A stretch of DNA of 64,000 nucleotides from Bin80 sp026708685 (GTDB lineage Bacteria > Bacteroidota > Rhodothermia > Rhodothermales > Bin80): positions 1,550,001 through 1,614,000 of the forward strand of contig OZ241742.1 of the NCBI GenBank assembly GCA_965200955.1, read 5' to 3'. This document shows positions 53,743 to 63,216 of the stretch, in pieces. How positions within the stretch are numbered: position 1 is the first letter of the stretch; every line of letters starts with the position of its first letter. Under the pieces are notes generated by a model. It was given only the letters and a program-made list of their open reading frames with translations, was not told the DNA's origin and did not search any database. The position numbers and the translations under genes were made by a program.

Positions 53743-56016
53743 TTACCATTGGACACGTTCGTTGTTGGTTTCAACGGACAGTAGGGTAGGGGCTGGGAAG
53801 GTATGGTTCATGCTAATTTTCAACTCTTCGTTTTCATTCAGATCTCTAAGGAATTCTCCTACAGCAAAGAGAGCATTGTGGGCTCCTTGCCCCCACCATG
53901 TGGAACGAAAGCTCATTCTCCTATCGTTGAATCCAACCCATGCACCAGTGACTAACTCAGGATGCATCAGTATAAACCAGCCGTCAGCACCCTCTTGGGT
54001 TGTACCAGTTTTCCCGGCAAAGTCATAACCATATTGACTATAGGTACTGCGGATACGAATTCCCGTGCCACTGTCTATGACATCCCGTAGCATATCAATC
54101 ATCACGGCAGCTGTTTCTTCGGAAAGAACCTCTCGTTGCAAAGGTTGATATTCGTATAAAACCAGCCCTGTTTCGCTCAGGATTCGCGTAACCATCACGG
54201 GATCCGTCTGAATTCCTCGGTTCGCAAAGGTACTGTAGGCGTTGACAACTTCAAGGAGTGTGACTTCGCTCGTTCCTAAGGCTAATGATGGAACGGGGTT
54301 AAGCGGGCTCTTTATTCCCATCCAGTTTGCTAGCTTAGCAACATTATGCGGGTTTATATCGCGAATGATCTGTGCAGTGATCGTATTGAGCGATCGTGAT
54401 AAGCCATCTCGCATAGAGATTAATTCTCCAGTCGTTTGATCATTAAAATTCTGAGGACTCCAAACATCCCCAGTGGTTGGGTCTTGATATTGAAAAACAG
54501 AATCAACGTACATAGCCTCTGGGGAATAGCCGCTGTCTATCGCCCATGCATAAGTAAATGGCTTGAAGGTAGATCCAGGCTGCCTTTTGGCGACCCCCAC
54601 ATGATCATACCAATCCGTAGAAAGATCACGCCCTCCAATCCATACTTTAATATAGCCATTGGTTGGATCCGTAGCAACGAAACCTGTTTCTAAGCGACTC
54701 TTGGTTGTTTTAAGCGAATCCATAAATTCTGAATCACCACGAAGAGTCTCTAATGTTTCCTGTGGGTTTGTTCCCTGATTCACAAGATTTTGATACCTTG
54801 ATGATTCACGGATATAACTTTCTATAAGGGAGGAATTACGCTGCCAAAACCAAGCCCAATGATTCGCAGGATCTGTATGACATGGATCGGAGCGATATAA
54901 GGCAACATTTGATCGGAATTGCAACCTTGGACTTGATCTCGCACTCCATTCACAATTGACCACTGCTTGCAAGTCATCTAGCGTTGAGGTAACCGCATTT
55001 TGGGCAATGGATTGAAGCCTTGAGTCCAGTGTGGTTTCAATGGTGAGCGGAGTAGTGTAGATATCGATATCGTTCTCTTCCCCCCAATTCGTTACCCACT
55101 GTCGAACTTGCTCGGCAAAGTAAGGAGCAATACTTTGAGTTACATCGGCAGTACGAAGACTTGTTTGAGTCAATGAGTCTTTGACAGTCTCATAAACGTC
55201 TTCCTCCAACCAGCCTTGGGATATCATACGACGCATCACGGTATTACGGCGAATTCGTGAGCGTTCAGGGTTTCGGACGGGATTGTATCGAGTTGTCCCC
55301 TTGAGTGCTCCAATCAGTGAAGTGCCTTCAAGGAGATTCAAATCAGCCGCAGATTTATTAAAATAGGTCCGTGAAGCTGCTTCAATCCCGTATGCATTGT
55401 ATAAAAAAGGGACAGTGTTTAGATACATTTCTGCAATCTCATCCTTAGCATAGAGTTGCTCAAGGCGGATTGCAGTCACCATTTCCTTTAATTTTCGCTT
55501 GACGCTTACTTCAAAACCAATCTGCTCATTATAGATGTTACGTGCTAACTGTTGCGTGATGGTTGAGCCGCCTTGACGTTCAAAGGGGAGCCCCACCTTT
55601 CCAAGTAGGGATTGAGTAGCTGCCGAAGCAGTTCGAAATAAATTGACACCCCAATGGCGATGGAATTGATGGTCCTCCGTGGCAATCAGTGCGTCCCGAG
55701 CGAATACTGAAATGGAATCGTAGGGTATCCATGTACGGTTTTGACGACCAAAACGGGCCAACTCTTCTCCATCTGCCGTGTAAGCGATACTTGCATAGGA
55801 GATCTCAGGATTCTCAATTTCTTTCAGGGATGGAGTATCCCAAGAAAGGATGACCATGTAGGCCAACAGCAAAAGAGAAGCCAGTGAGACGGGGATGACA
55901 AAAATACTGAATACAAATGCAGCGCTGGCGGCATTCGGATTTCGCAACACTCGCAGAAGAATACTCCGGTAGGGAGTAATCAAAGGGATATGCCGTTTGG
56001 CTTGATCAGTGGACAT
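53743..56016 (-). CDS. Class A penicillin-binding protein (PBP1A-like)
   Basis: 757 residues from ATG 56016. One N-terminal membrane helix (SIFVIPVSLASLLLLAYMVI), then a GT51 glycosyltransferase domain with ALIATEDHQFHRHWGVN and RQGGSTITQQLARNIY, and a transpeptidase domain with catalytic GSTFKP (about 475), SRSLN and KTGTTQEGADGW. A segment of about 80 residues between the two domains (about 345-430, including HTDPANHWAWFWQRN) is not seen in E. coli PBP1A and resembles the longer Bacteroidota form. It builds peptidoglycan in the periplasm. Confidence 0.93.
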   Translation of the reverse strand: MSTDQAKRHIPLITPYRSILLRVLRNPNAASAAFVFSIFVIPVSLASLLLLAYMVILSWDTPSLKEIENPEISYASIAYTADGEELARFGRQNRTWIPYDSISVFARDALIATEDHQFHRHWGVNLFRTASAATQSLLGKVGLPFERQGGSTITQQLARNIYNEQIGFEVSVKRKLKEMVTAIRLEQLYAKDEIAEMYLNTVPFLYNAYGIEAASRTYFNKSAADLNLLEGTSLIGALKGTTRYNPVRNPERSRIRRNTVMRRMISQGWLEEDVYETVKDSLTQTSLRTADVTQSIAPYFAEQVRQWVTNWGEENDIDIYTTPLTIETTLDSRLQSIAQNAVTSTLDDLQAVVNCEWSARSSPRLQFRSNVALYRSDPCHTDPANHWAWFWQRNSSLIESYIRESSRYQNLVNQGTNPQETLETLRGDSEFMDSLKTTKSRLETGFVATDPTNGYIKVWIGGRDLSTDWYDHVGVAKRQPGSTFKPFTYAWAIDSGYSPEAMYVDSVFQYQDPTTGDVWSPQNFNDQTTGELISMRDGLSRSLNTITAQIIRDINPHNVAKLANWMGIKSPLNPVPSLALGTSEVTLLEVVNAYSTFANRGIQTDPVMVTRILSETGLVLYEYQPLQREVLSEETAAVMIDMLRDVIDSGTGIRIRSTYSQYGYDFAGKTGTTQEGADGWFILMHPELVTGAWVGFNDRRMSFRSTWWGQGAHNALFAVGEFLRDLNENEELKISMNHTFPAPTLLSVETNNERVQW

Positions 56017-56268
56017 CAACAGAATTTATAGAATAAGGGCTAACATGTACGGCTCATCATTGTTCACTCTGAGCCATCGCTTCCATCAGAAAACATAGTC
56101 TCGAAAGTGAGATCTTGTTATGAACGAATGTGATAGATTTTTCGTATAAAGATCCGTTTTGATCCTTGAAGGAATGAATACTGTGGAATGACTGAAGTAT
56201 CACTCATTAAAAGATACCTCCATGGATCATTTTGATGTAATACCTTCTTCTGAGACCGTCACATCTAT

Positions 56269-56910
56269 ATGAACAATTATTCAACTATTGGCTTTGGGGG
56301 ATTTAGCGCCTTTCCTCCAGTGATTAAGAACTTGCTAATCATTAATCTACTCGCCTTTCTCGCGATGTTTTTAGCAGATTCTCAGTTATTGAGATGGTTT
56401 GCATTATGGCCATTACGAGCGGATTTTTTTCTAATTCACCAAATTATTACGTATAGTTTTTTGCATGGAGGGCTATCCCATATTTTCTTTAATATGTTTG
56501 CACTCTGGATGTTTGGGATGCAACTTGAAAATACTTGGGGATCCCGCCGTTTTCTGATCTACTATTTTTCATGTGTTGTTGGGGCCGCCCTTGTTCAACT
56601 GATTGCTACCTTTCTTACCAATCAAGTCTATCCTACGGTTGGTGCCTCTGGTGGTGTATTTGGAATTCTTCTTGCCTTTGGGATGATGTTTCCCGATCGA
56701 GAAATCATGCTCTTATTTCCTCCCATCCCCATCAAAGCAAAGTACTTTGTCATTGGTTACGGTGTCATTGAGCTCTTTTTTGCGACATCCGGTTTACAGC
56801 CTGGAGTTGCAAATTTAGCCCATCTTGGTGGAATGGTTTCGGGCATTTTTCTTATTCTTTATTGGCGTGGAAAACTCCCAATCAAACCCAAATACACATC
56901 CTATTATTGA
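56269..56910 (+). CDS. Rhomboid-family intramembrane serine protease
   Basis: 213 residues with six membrane helices. The catalytic Ser is in TVGASGGVFGILLAF (about 125-139) and the His in NLAHLGGMVSGIF (about 184-196). HGGLSHIFFNMFALWMFG is the conserved second helix. It cleaves membrane proteins; substrates unknown. It stands alone with two hairpins downstream. Confidence 0.93.
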   Translation: MNNYSTIGFGGFSAFPPVIKNLLIINLLAFLAMFLADSQLLRWFALWPLRADFFLIHQIITYSFLHGGLSHIFFNMFALWMFGMQLENTWGSRRFLIYYFSCVVGAALVQLIATFLTNQVYPTVGASGGVFGILLAFGMMFPDREIMLLFPPIPIKAKYFVIGYGVIELFFATSGLQPGVANLAHLGGMVSGIFLILYWRGKLPIKPKYTSYY

Positions 56911-56930
56911 TTCCAACAGTGGATCTAATC

Positions 56931-56957
56931 TTCAGAGAAGCACGGCCTCTCTCTGAA
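56931..56957 (+). terminator. Hairpin with T-run after the rhomboid gene
   Basis: TTCAGAGA and TCTCTGAA form an 8-bp stem with an 11-base loop, 20 bp after the rhomboid stop. A run of T (ATTTTTTGG) follows ten bases later. This is close to a rho-independent terminator. Confidence 0.6.
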
Positions 56958-57006
56958 ACGAACAGATTTTTTGGACACCAATGGGAATCAGGTGGCTACT
57001 GATCAA

Positions 57007-57040
57007 GAAAATGTGTAAGCAATGAAATTCACACATTTTC
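57007..57040. terminator. AT-rich perfect hairpin between rhomboid and helicase genes
   Basis: GAAAATGTGT and ACACATTTTC pair perfectly over 10 bp (11 with the flanking A-T) around 14 bases. The stem works in both orientations: it may act as a second terminator for the rhomboid gene or protect the helicase transcript. No gene overlaps it. Confidence 0.5.
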
Positions 57041-57134
57041 TAATTCCGAGTTAATCCAAATTTGAAGACTGAACATCTAGTGAATTGGTTCATTGATAGA
57101 CCATAGACTTAAGGTTCACCATTTGGTATGAATC

Positions 57135-59285
57135 ATGTCCATTGAGGTGATTCAGGGTATCACCAAAAAACCTGCCGTTAGTGGAGCGTTGGTAGATTGC
57201 ATATCTTCTCTTCCCATGCATGGTCTGTTCTTTATCGGGCATCCCGTGATACCAACCTCTGAAGGCCCCCATACAATAGATGCACTGTTGATCTGTAAGG
57301 AGAAGGGCATTGTTGTCTTTGATTTGATTGAAGAATCCAATGAAGGGGATTACTCTTCACGTCAGGATGATTCGGTAAACAGACTGGAATCATTGCTCAA
57401 AACACATAGAGATTTAATGGCAAGACGCAAACTTCGTATTCCAATCCATGCTATTTCTTTTGCTCCAAGATTGTCAGAAAGGAATTCACATGAAAACCAA
57501 GATGGTTATCCAATCGCGTTCACACAAGAGGCGCTTAAACAACATTTGACCGCAATAGAAGCTTGGTCAGGCAATGTTGAACATGTATACAGAAAGTCAC
57601 TTTCTGTTGTACAGAATGTATCTTCAATTCGTAAAAATAGAAATCGTGGTTGGATCAACGATCCTGAGTCAAAGGGTGGGATCATGAAGAGATTGGAAGA
57701 TTCAATAGCAACACTGGATATTCAACAAAATAGGGCTGTTATTGAAACTGTTCAGGGAGTACAGCGCATTCGAGGTCTGGCTGGATCTGGTAAGACTGTG
57801 ATTCTGGCATTGAAAGCTGCATATCTCCACATTCAGCATCCCGATTGGCGAATCGCAATTACTTTTCGTACCCGCTCGCTCTACCAACACTTTCACCATC
57901 TGATTACAAAATTTACTCTCGCCCAAGCCCATATAGAACCCGACTGGAGTCAACTGACCATCTTGAATGCATGGGGTGCTTCTGATTCAAGTCGTAATGG
58001 TATCTATCGCAAATTCTGTCAGGTCCATGACCTGAAGTATTATGACTTCAATGCAGCAAAGCGTTTTGGGGCTGGAAAAGAATTTTCAGGTGCATGTGCC
58101 CAAGCACTCAGCGATTGTAGGGAATTCAAAAGTCTTTATGATGTGATCCTGATTGATGAAGCACAAGATCTTCCACCAGAATTTCTACGCATCTGCTATC
58201 ATCTCTTGGACGAAAAGAAGATGCTTATCTATGCATATGATGAGTTACAAAACTTATCTCATGAATCCTTGCCTTCGCCGGAACAAATATTTGGTACTGA
58301 TATCAATGGGGCTCCACTGGTTGCATTAGATCCATCATCCAATCAGGACATTGTTTTGAAGAAATGTTACCGTAACTCCCGCCCGGTCATCTCAACTGCG
58401 CATTCTTTGGGCTTCGGAATTTATCGAAAATCTACCCAGAAAGATCGTTTTCAGCTTGTTCAAATGTTTGAAGATCCGCGATTTTGGAAAGACATTGGAT
58501 ACGATATCAAAGGAGGCAGTCTTTTGCCGGGTAGTAGTGTCATTCTAAGTAGAACTGAAGATTCAAGTCCACCTTTTCTTGAAGATCATTCTCATATTGA
58601 GGATTTGATCCAGTTCATGTATTTTGATGATGCAGAAAAGCAAACGCAATGGTTGGCTAAGGAAATAGCAAACAATCTAGAAAATGATGAGCTTCGTTAC
58701 GAAGACATCATCGTGATCAATCCAGATCCTCTTACCACCCGTAAAAATGTCGGACATGTTCGATCGTACCTCTTAGATTTGGGAATCAATAATCATCTTG
58801 CTGGTATCACGACCAGCCCAGATATTTTCGTTCAGCCCCCAGATTCAATCGTTTTTACTGGTGTTCATCGTGCCAAAGGTAACGAGGCATCAATGGTTTA
58901 TATCATCAATGCACATGAGTGTTATTCTGGACCATATGTAGGGTTGAATCTAGCCAAAATTCGGAATCAGCTCTTTACAGCGATGACCAGAAGTAAGGCA
59001 TGGGTGAGGGTCCTTGGGGTAGGTGATGGAATGAAAGAATTAAAGAAAGAATATGATCACTTGCAATCTAAGAATTTCCAACTGGAATTTGATTATCCAA
59101 CCAAAGAGGAGATCAAACATTTACGAGTCATACATCGGGATGCATGCAGTGAAGATATTGAACGTTTTGCATCAAACGGCAATTACCTGACTAAGCTGGT
59201 TGAGGATCTTGAATCTGGAAGCATTCAGAGGGAAGACTTGGATAAGAATCTTGTGACAAAACTTAGATCACTTCTTCCAGAGTAG
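57135..59285 (+). CDS. Superfamily 1 DNA helicase with N-terminal nuclease-like (NERD-type) region
   Basis: 716 residues. The N-terminal 170 residues include HTIDALLICKEKGIVVFDLI, a strand pattern like the NERD nuclease fold, though the catalytic residues look altered. Then come a Q-like DIQQNRAVI, Walker A IRGLAGSGKTVILALKAAYL (about 213-230), Walker B VILIDEAQDLPPEF (about 337-350) and a late helicase motif VHRAKGNEASMVYII with FTAMTRSKAWVRV, as in UvrD/DUF2075-like enzymes. It lies 11 bp before the DUF2290 gene, so they form a pair. Its role is probably in nucleic-acid defence, inferred from context. Confidence 0.85.
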   Translation: MSIEVIQGITKKPAVSGALVDCISSLPMHGLFFIGHPVIPTSEGPHTIDALLICKEKGIVVFDLIEESNEGDYSSRQDDSVNRLESLLKTHRDLMARRKLRIPIHAISFAPRLSERNSHENQDGYPIAFTQEALKQHLTAIEAWSGNVEHVYRKSLSVVQNVSSIRKNRNRGWINDPESKGGIMKRLEDSIATLDIQQNRAVIETVQGVQRIRGLAGSGKTVILALKAAYLHIQHPDWRIAITFRTRSLYQHFHHLITKFTLAQAHIEPDWSQLTILNAWGASDSSRNGIYRKFCQVHDLKYYDFNAAKRFGAGKEFSGACAQALSDCREFKSLYDVILIDEAQDLPPEFLRICYHLLDEKKMLIYAYDELQNLSHESLPSPEQIFGTDINGAPLVALDPSSNQDIVLKKCYRNSRPVISTAHSLGFGIYRKSTQKDRFQLVQMFEDPRFWKDIGYDIKGGSLLPGSSVILSRTEDSSPPFLEDHSHIEDLIQFMYFDDAEKQTQWLAKEIANNLENDELRYEDIIVINPDPLTTRKNVGHVRSYLLDLGINNHLAGITTSPDIFVQPPDSIVFTGVHRAKGNEASMVYIINAHECYSGPYVGLNLAKIRNQLFTAMTRSKAWVRVLGVGDGMKELKKEYDHLQSKNFQLEFDYPTKEEIKHLRVIHRDACSEDIERFASNGNYLTKLVEDLESGSIQREDLDKNLVTKLRSLLPE

Positions 59286-59296
59286 GATCATACCTT

Positions 59297-59887
59297 ATGA
59301 CATCCCCACAAGAGATTGTCCGTGAAATCAATGGACTTACTTCTCATTTAATGAGAAATGATGTAGTAGATGATCAGAATTTTGCTTACGCTTCAAATCG
59401 AGGGGGGACTATTCAGGTACGATTTAAAGGATCTGAGCACCTTGCAGGTGTAATGAAAAATCGAGATTATCTTGAGATCTACCAGATGATGACTACGCAT
59501 CGGGTCTACAATATCAAAATGCTTGATGGAGCATTGATTCAGATGAATTATGAATTTATTGAGACATCACTGATTCGCCATCGACTCGCGTTTTATCCTT
59601 CTCCAACTCTGGATGAGTTCTCCACAAATCCAGACATTTATTTTGAGGATGAAATGGATGGAGATGTAATTACGACAAATACTCGTCCATTTTTCTTCCG
59701 TTTTGACTATGATTCCAGATCCAATACTTCTCAAAATTTGAGACACCCAAAGTCCCATCTCTCTTTGGGGCAATATCCTCACTGTCGTATTCCCGTGACT
59801 TCACCAATGACTCCGCTGTGGTTCATCGATTTTGTCATGCGAAATTTCTACGAAACTCCAGATCATTGTTATACCGATCTTGCGTAA
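59297..59887 (+). CDS. DUF2290 protein, partner of the SF1 helicase
   Basis: 196 residues that fit DUF2290: a NFAYASNRGGTIQVRFKG stretch, then RLAFYPSPTLDEFSTNPDIY and HPKSHLSLGQYPHCRIPVTS. The conserved His, Tyr and acidic residues suggest an enzyme, but I know no established activity. The gene follows the helicase with an 11-bp gap and converges with the AAA ATPase gene. Confidence 0.82.
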   Translation: MTSPQEIVREINGLTSHLMRNDVVDDQNFAYASNRGGTIQVRFKGSEHLAGVMKNRDYLEIYQMMTTHRVYNIKMLDGALIQMNYEFIETSLIRHRLAFYPSPTLDEFSTNPDIYFEDEMDGDVITTNTRPFFFRFDYDSRSNTSQNLRHPKSHLSLGQYPHCRIPVTSPMTPLWFIDFVMRNFYETPDHCYTDLA

Positions 59888-59923
59888 ATGATCCACTGCC
59901 TTATTCGGTCGCGAAGGTGTGGA

Positions 59924-61054
59924 TTAAGCGGTAGGGTGTGCACGATCAGGTCCATACTCGTCAACCAACCATTGTTGCATTGAGAGAATGGGCACTTGAT
60001 AATCCCCGTCTATGGTCTGGCTCAGCACCCCCTGTCGGAGTGCCCGATCAAAGGTCTCTTCAGCCACCTTAACTGAGTATTTTTCGCACAGTGCATTAAT
60101 CACTACACTCCCACGCACTGCCCCCTCCCATGGGATCTGATTGAAGAGATGTGCCAGTATCTCGCGTTGCCCGCGAGTGATGTCGTGTGCACGGGCTGCA
60201 TAGTATGCGACCTGTTCAACGCGTCCGCGGTCTATAGCCATGTCCAGATCAGAGTCCTTGGGAGCACGCCCCAAGGATAGAAGAAGGTTGCCTACTGCGT
60301 TGGCATAGCACACAATATGCTGAGGCCATCCATGTGTTGGCTCGGAGATCGTTCCGATCCAGTGGTCTGGCACCAATTCCCCGAACTCCCCATGCACATA
60401 GTCGCGGATGACGACTTCTGCCTCTTCCAGTCGCATTGGCCCCAGTCTCACCCTGTTAGCAGCCGTGATACGGGACACTCCGAGTGTGCTCATTGCTTTT
60501 TCTGATGTATCCAGCCCGCCCGCAAGTAAAATCAAGGGGAAGCCAATCTCTCCATTGTGGATTGCGTCTAGGGTGGCGGTGGCCGCCGCTTTATCGATAG
60601 GAAGGTCTGCGAGAGTTTCTACATGCTGTGCCTCGTCCAAGACCAAAAGGAGGGGTTGGCGTTTGGATGCCATATGGAGGATGTCAGTAACGGATGGGGC
60701 CTTCTCCCTTTCGCGGTACCATACATTGCGGAGAATCTTGAAGTCCAGTGTGGTCCTGCCCAATTTGCGGGGCGTGTATTTCACGCCAAGTGCGTCTGCC
60801 ATCATCGCCGGTCGTGCGAAGTGAGCGGGTGAGATGTTCGTCTTCACGCGCCATCCCAACTGTGTGGCATCTTTTCCCAGCACATCCAGCAACGCGGATT
60901 TCCCAGCTCCTGGTGCACCTGTAATAAGAAAGGTGGAGCCACTGCGGGATTGGTCATACTGATTCAACCTACTCAAGAAGAGTTTACGGATGGCTCCTCG
61001 ACCCTGAAAGTATTTCGTGGGTCCTCTATCATTTGGTGGGATCACCATGTGCAT
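59924..61054 (-). CDS. Orphan AAA ATPase in a GC-richer patch
   Basis: 376 residues from ATG 61054 (MHMVIPPNDRGPTKYFQGRG); a longer frame to 61126 has less plausible sequence. Walker A is ITGAPGAGKSALLDVLG (about 45-61), Walker B LLLVLDEAQHVE, and an arginine-finger-like region follows. A winged-helix-like C-terminus ends the protein. The layout (single ATPase module, sensor, winged helix) recalls STAND/TniB-type ATPases, but I cannot name the family. The gene is GC-richer (about 54% in three sampled 60-base lines) than its neighbours (about 43%), which suggests a separate origin. No partner gene is seen. Confidence 0.78.
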   Translation of the reverse strand: MHMVIPPNDRGPTKYFQGRGAIRKLFLSRLNQYDQSRSGSTFLITGAPGAGKSALLDVLGKDATQLGWRVKTNISPAHFARPAMMADALGVKYTPRKLGRTTLDFKILRNVWYREREKAPSVTDILHMASKRQPLLLVLDEAQHVETLADLPIDKAAATATLDAIHNGEIGFPLILLAGGLDTSEKAMSTLGVSRITAANRVRLGPMRLEEAEVVIRDYVHGEFGELVPDHWIGTISEPTHGWPQHIVCYANAVGNLLLSLGRAPKDSDLDMAIDRGRVEQVAYYAARAHDITRGQREILAHLFNQIPWEGAVRGSVVINALCEKYSVKVAEETFDRALRQGVLSQTIDGDYQVPILSMQQWLVDEYGPDRAHPTA

Positions 61055-61148
61055 GAGGCTCAGGTTCTGTGATGGAGTGTTGATTGCCAATATACGACAC
61101 CAGTGAGAATGGGGCCAATGAGGCAATCACGAATGTAATCCCTTAATT

Positions 61149-61189
61149 ATGAGGCCATTTGCATATAATTCCATACGCATCAGCCTCAT
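61149..61189. terminator. Hairpin downstream of ispG
   Basis: ATGAGGC and GCCTCAT pair across a 27-base loop, about 95 bp beyond the ispG stop on its downstream side. Next to it, AGAAAAGTTTTCT forms a second small palindrome. The structure may end the ispG transcript or the opposite gene's; moderate evidence only. Confidence 0.4.
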
Positions 61190-61281
61190 TTGAAAAGAAA
61201 AGTTTTCTAATAAAGCCGCCAATACAACAATATATTCTGTATTCTGAGATGCTCAGTGAACGAAGATGAATGTACAGGAAC

Positions 61282-62361
61282 TCACTCCTGAGTAGCAGGC
61301 TCCCACGCTTCAATTTCTTCCAGCACGGTATCGACAATTTTATCTTCAGGAATCGTTCCCACCACTTGACCTTCTTTGAATAGATGGGCACGTCCACGTC
61401 CAAGAGAGATTCCTAGGTCGGCTCCCTGTGCTTCGCCTGGCCCATTAACAGCACATCCCATCAGTGCAACCGTTACATCTTTGTCAAATTTGCGGGCATT
61501 GACCGCGTTTTCAACATCTTCCACGATGGAGAACAGATCTCCATTGAGTCGCCCGCAGGTTGGGCATGCAATGATATTCACGCCAGGGCGGCCAAGGCGC
61601 AAGGATTTGAGAATGTTGTGTGCGGTCTCAACTTCTTTGACCGAATCCGTAGCAAGTGAAACACGGATCGTATCACCAATACCGTCTGCTAAGAGTGCTC
61701 CAATCCCAATGGAACTCTTGATCGTTCCCACCTTGAATGAACCTGACTCGGTTACACCTAAATGAAGAGGATAGTGAGTGCGTTCTGCAAGAAGACGGTA
61801 CGCTTGAATCATAAAGAAAACATCGGAATGCTTCACCGAAATGACGATATCCTCAAATCCATGTTTGGTACAAATTTCAACATGACGTAAAGCACTTTCA
61901 AGTAAAGCCTCGGGTTGGGGGTAGCCATACTTGTCTAATATGTCACGTTCCAAGGATCCGCTGTTGACACCAATTCGAATGGGTACACCCGCTTCTTTGG
62001 CAGCCAAAAGAACCTCACGCTCCCACTCTTCTTTACCAATGTTGCCTGGATTGATGCGTACTTTGGCAATGCCAGCATCAATGGCTTTTAAGGCATACGT
62101 ATGATTGAAATGAATATCTGCAACGATGGGCGCATTGGATCCTTGAACGATATCAGGAAGTGCATCAGCATCCTCGGGGCGAGGGACGGCGACACGAACA
62201 ATGTCGGCTCCAGCTTCGGCCAGAAGGTTGATCTCTTCAAGGGTTTCTTTGACTTTATGAGTCTTCGAAACGGTCATAGATTGAACAGCAATCGGTGCAT
62301 GTCCTCCTACTTGGACAGAACCCACCTGAACTGGACGTGAATCTCTTCTGTGGCGTTGCAT
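61282..62361 (-). CDS. ispG: 4-hydroxy-3-methylbut-2-en-1-yl diphosphate synthase
   Basis: 359 residues. VGGHAPIAVQSMTVSKTHKV at the start, PIVADIHFNHTYAL and VRINPGNIG are conserved, and the 4Fe-4S cluster residues are in CPTCGR (about 270) and MGCAVNGPGEA (about 305). It converts MEcPP to HMBPP. It is the short, single-piece form; many Bacteroidia carry a longer version with an inserted domain. It belongs to the same pathway as ispE 8 kb away. Confidence 0.95.
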   Translation of the reverse strand: MQRHRRDSRPVQVGSVQVGGHAPIAVQSMTVSKTHKVKETLEEINLLAEAGADIVRVAVPRPEDADALPDIVQGSNAPIVADIHFNHTYALKAIDAGIAKVRINPGNIGKEEWEREVLLAAKEAGVPIRIGVNSGSLERDILDKYGYPQPEALLESALRHVEICTKHGFEDIVISVKHSDVFFMIQAYRLLAERTHYPLHLGVTESGSFKVGTIKSSIGIGALLADGIGDTIRVSLATDSVKEVETAHNILKSLRLGRPGVNIIACPTCGRLNGDLFSIVEDVENAVNARKFDKDVTVALMGCAVNGPGEAQGADLGISLGRGRAHLFKEGQVVGTIPEDKIVDTVLEEIEAWEPATQE

Positions 62362-63216
62362 ATTAAAAAGGAATTAAGTAAATCAAGTTATGTAAGCGAG
62401 GATAATGCCTTCTACCCAAAGATGAATATTTATATAGATGGGTACTTCATAATGGAATCAACCTCGTCAATCAAAGAAACATGGCAGGGTTGAGCAAATC
62501 GTTGAAGTATCTCAATTTTGATAGGACAACCTTGCAAACAATCCATTGTACACTCTTATCCGTTATTTGATTGATTTTTGTCAAAACCAAAGATAACCAC
62601 TAAAATCAACTTTATCAATGGCATGTGATTCAACCGTACCAGTCAAGTTCCAAAATATGGTTAAAGTTCATCAGAATAGTCCATCCAGTGTGGGTTCAGA
62701 AAACCTGTGAACAAAGTAAAAAAAGATGATTGAATATGTATTCCCTTCATGATGAAGTCATCATTTCATTGGATCAATGCCAAGCAGATGCCGTTAAATA
62801 TATTTTAGTGATAGATAAGATCACCACCATCAGCAGTTACGAAACGTTACTGTCATTTGTTACACGTAGCGGAGTTACCAGTGTGCAGATGGTGAACTTT
62901 CTAAATAAATTTCGTATATTTAATTGATTGTTGTGTTCAATATAAATATACCTCCTTCAACAATCATTTATTAATTCTTAATTTATACACTCGTTCTTAA
63001 CTGGTTTTGATTGCGTTGATTCCAATCTTCATGGTATGCCTCATGTATTGTTTAGTCAGTTGTTAGTGCTATCAATGCGGTATTTCGCACTACTGGATGT
63101 GTATCTATGTCATCGTAGTCCATCCATTGTGAAGATAGCCTTCAACCGATGATGACGCTTGGCGACATGAAGCTGGTTAGATGGACGACCATTTTCTACG
63201 ATTCAGATTTTGATTA
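62362..63216. other. Long intergenic region before the SDR gene
   Basis: About 855 bp. A frame at 62730-62927 (65 codons, plus strand) starts MNMYSLHDEVIISLDQCQAD and has a plausible composition for a small helical protein, but I know no relative and it lacks a clear ribosome site, so I leave it uncalled. The rest is AT-rich. I see no repeat or convincing promoter. Confidence 0.45.

Noticed and set aside
62730..62927. 65-codon frame before the SDR gene
   Set aside because: It could be a small gene, but there is no relative or ribosome site I can point to, so it is only mentioned in the intergenic entry.
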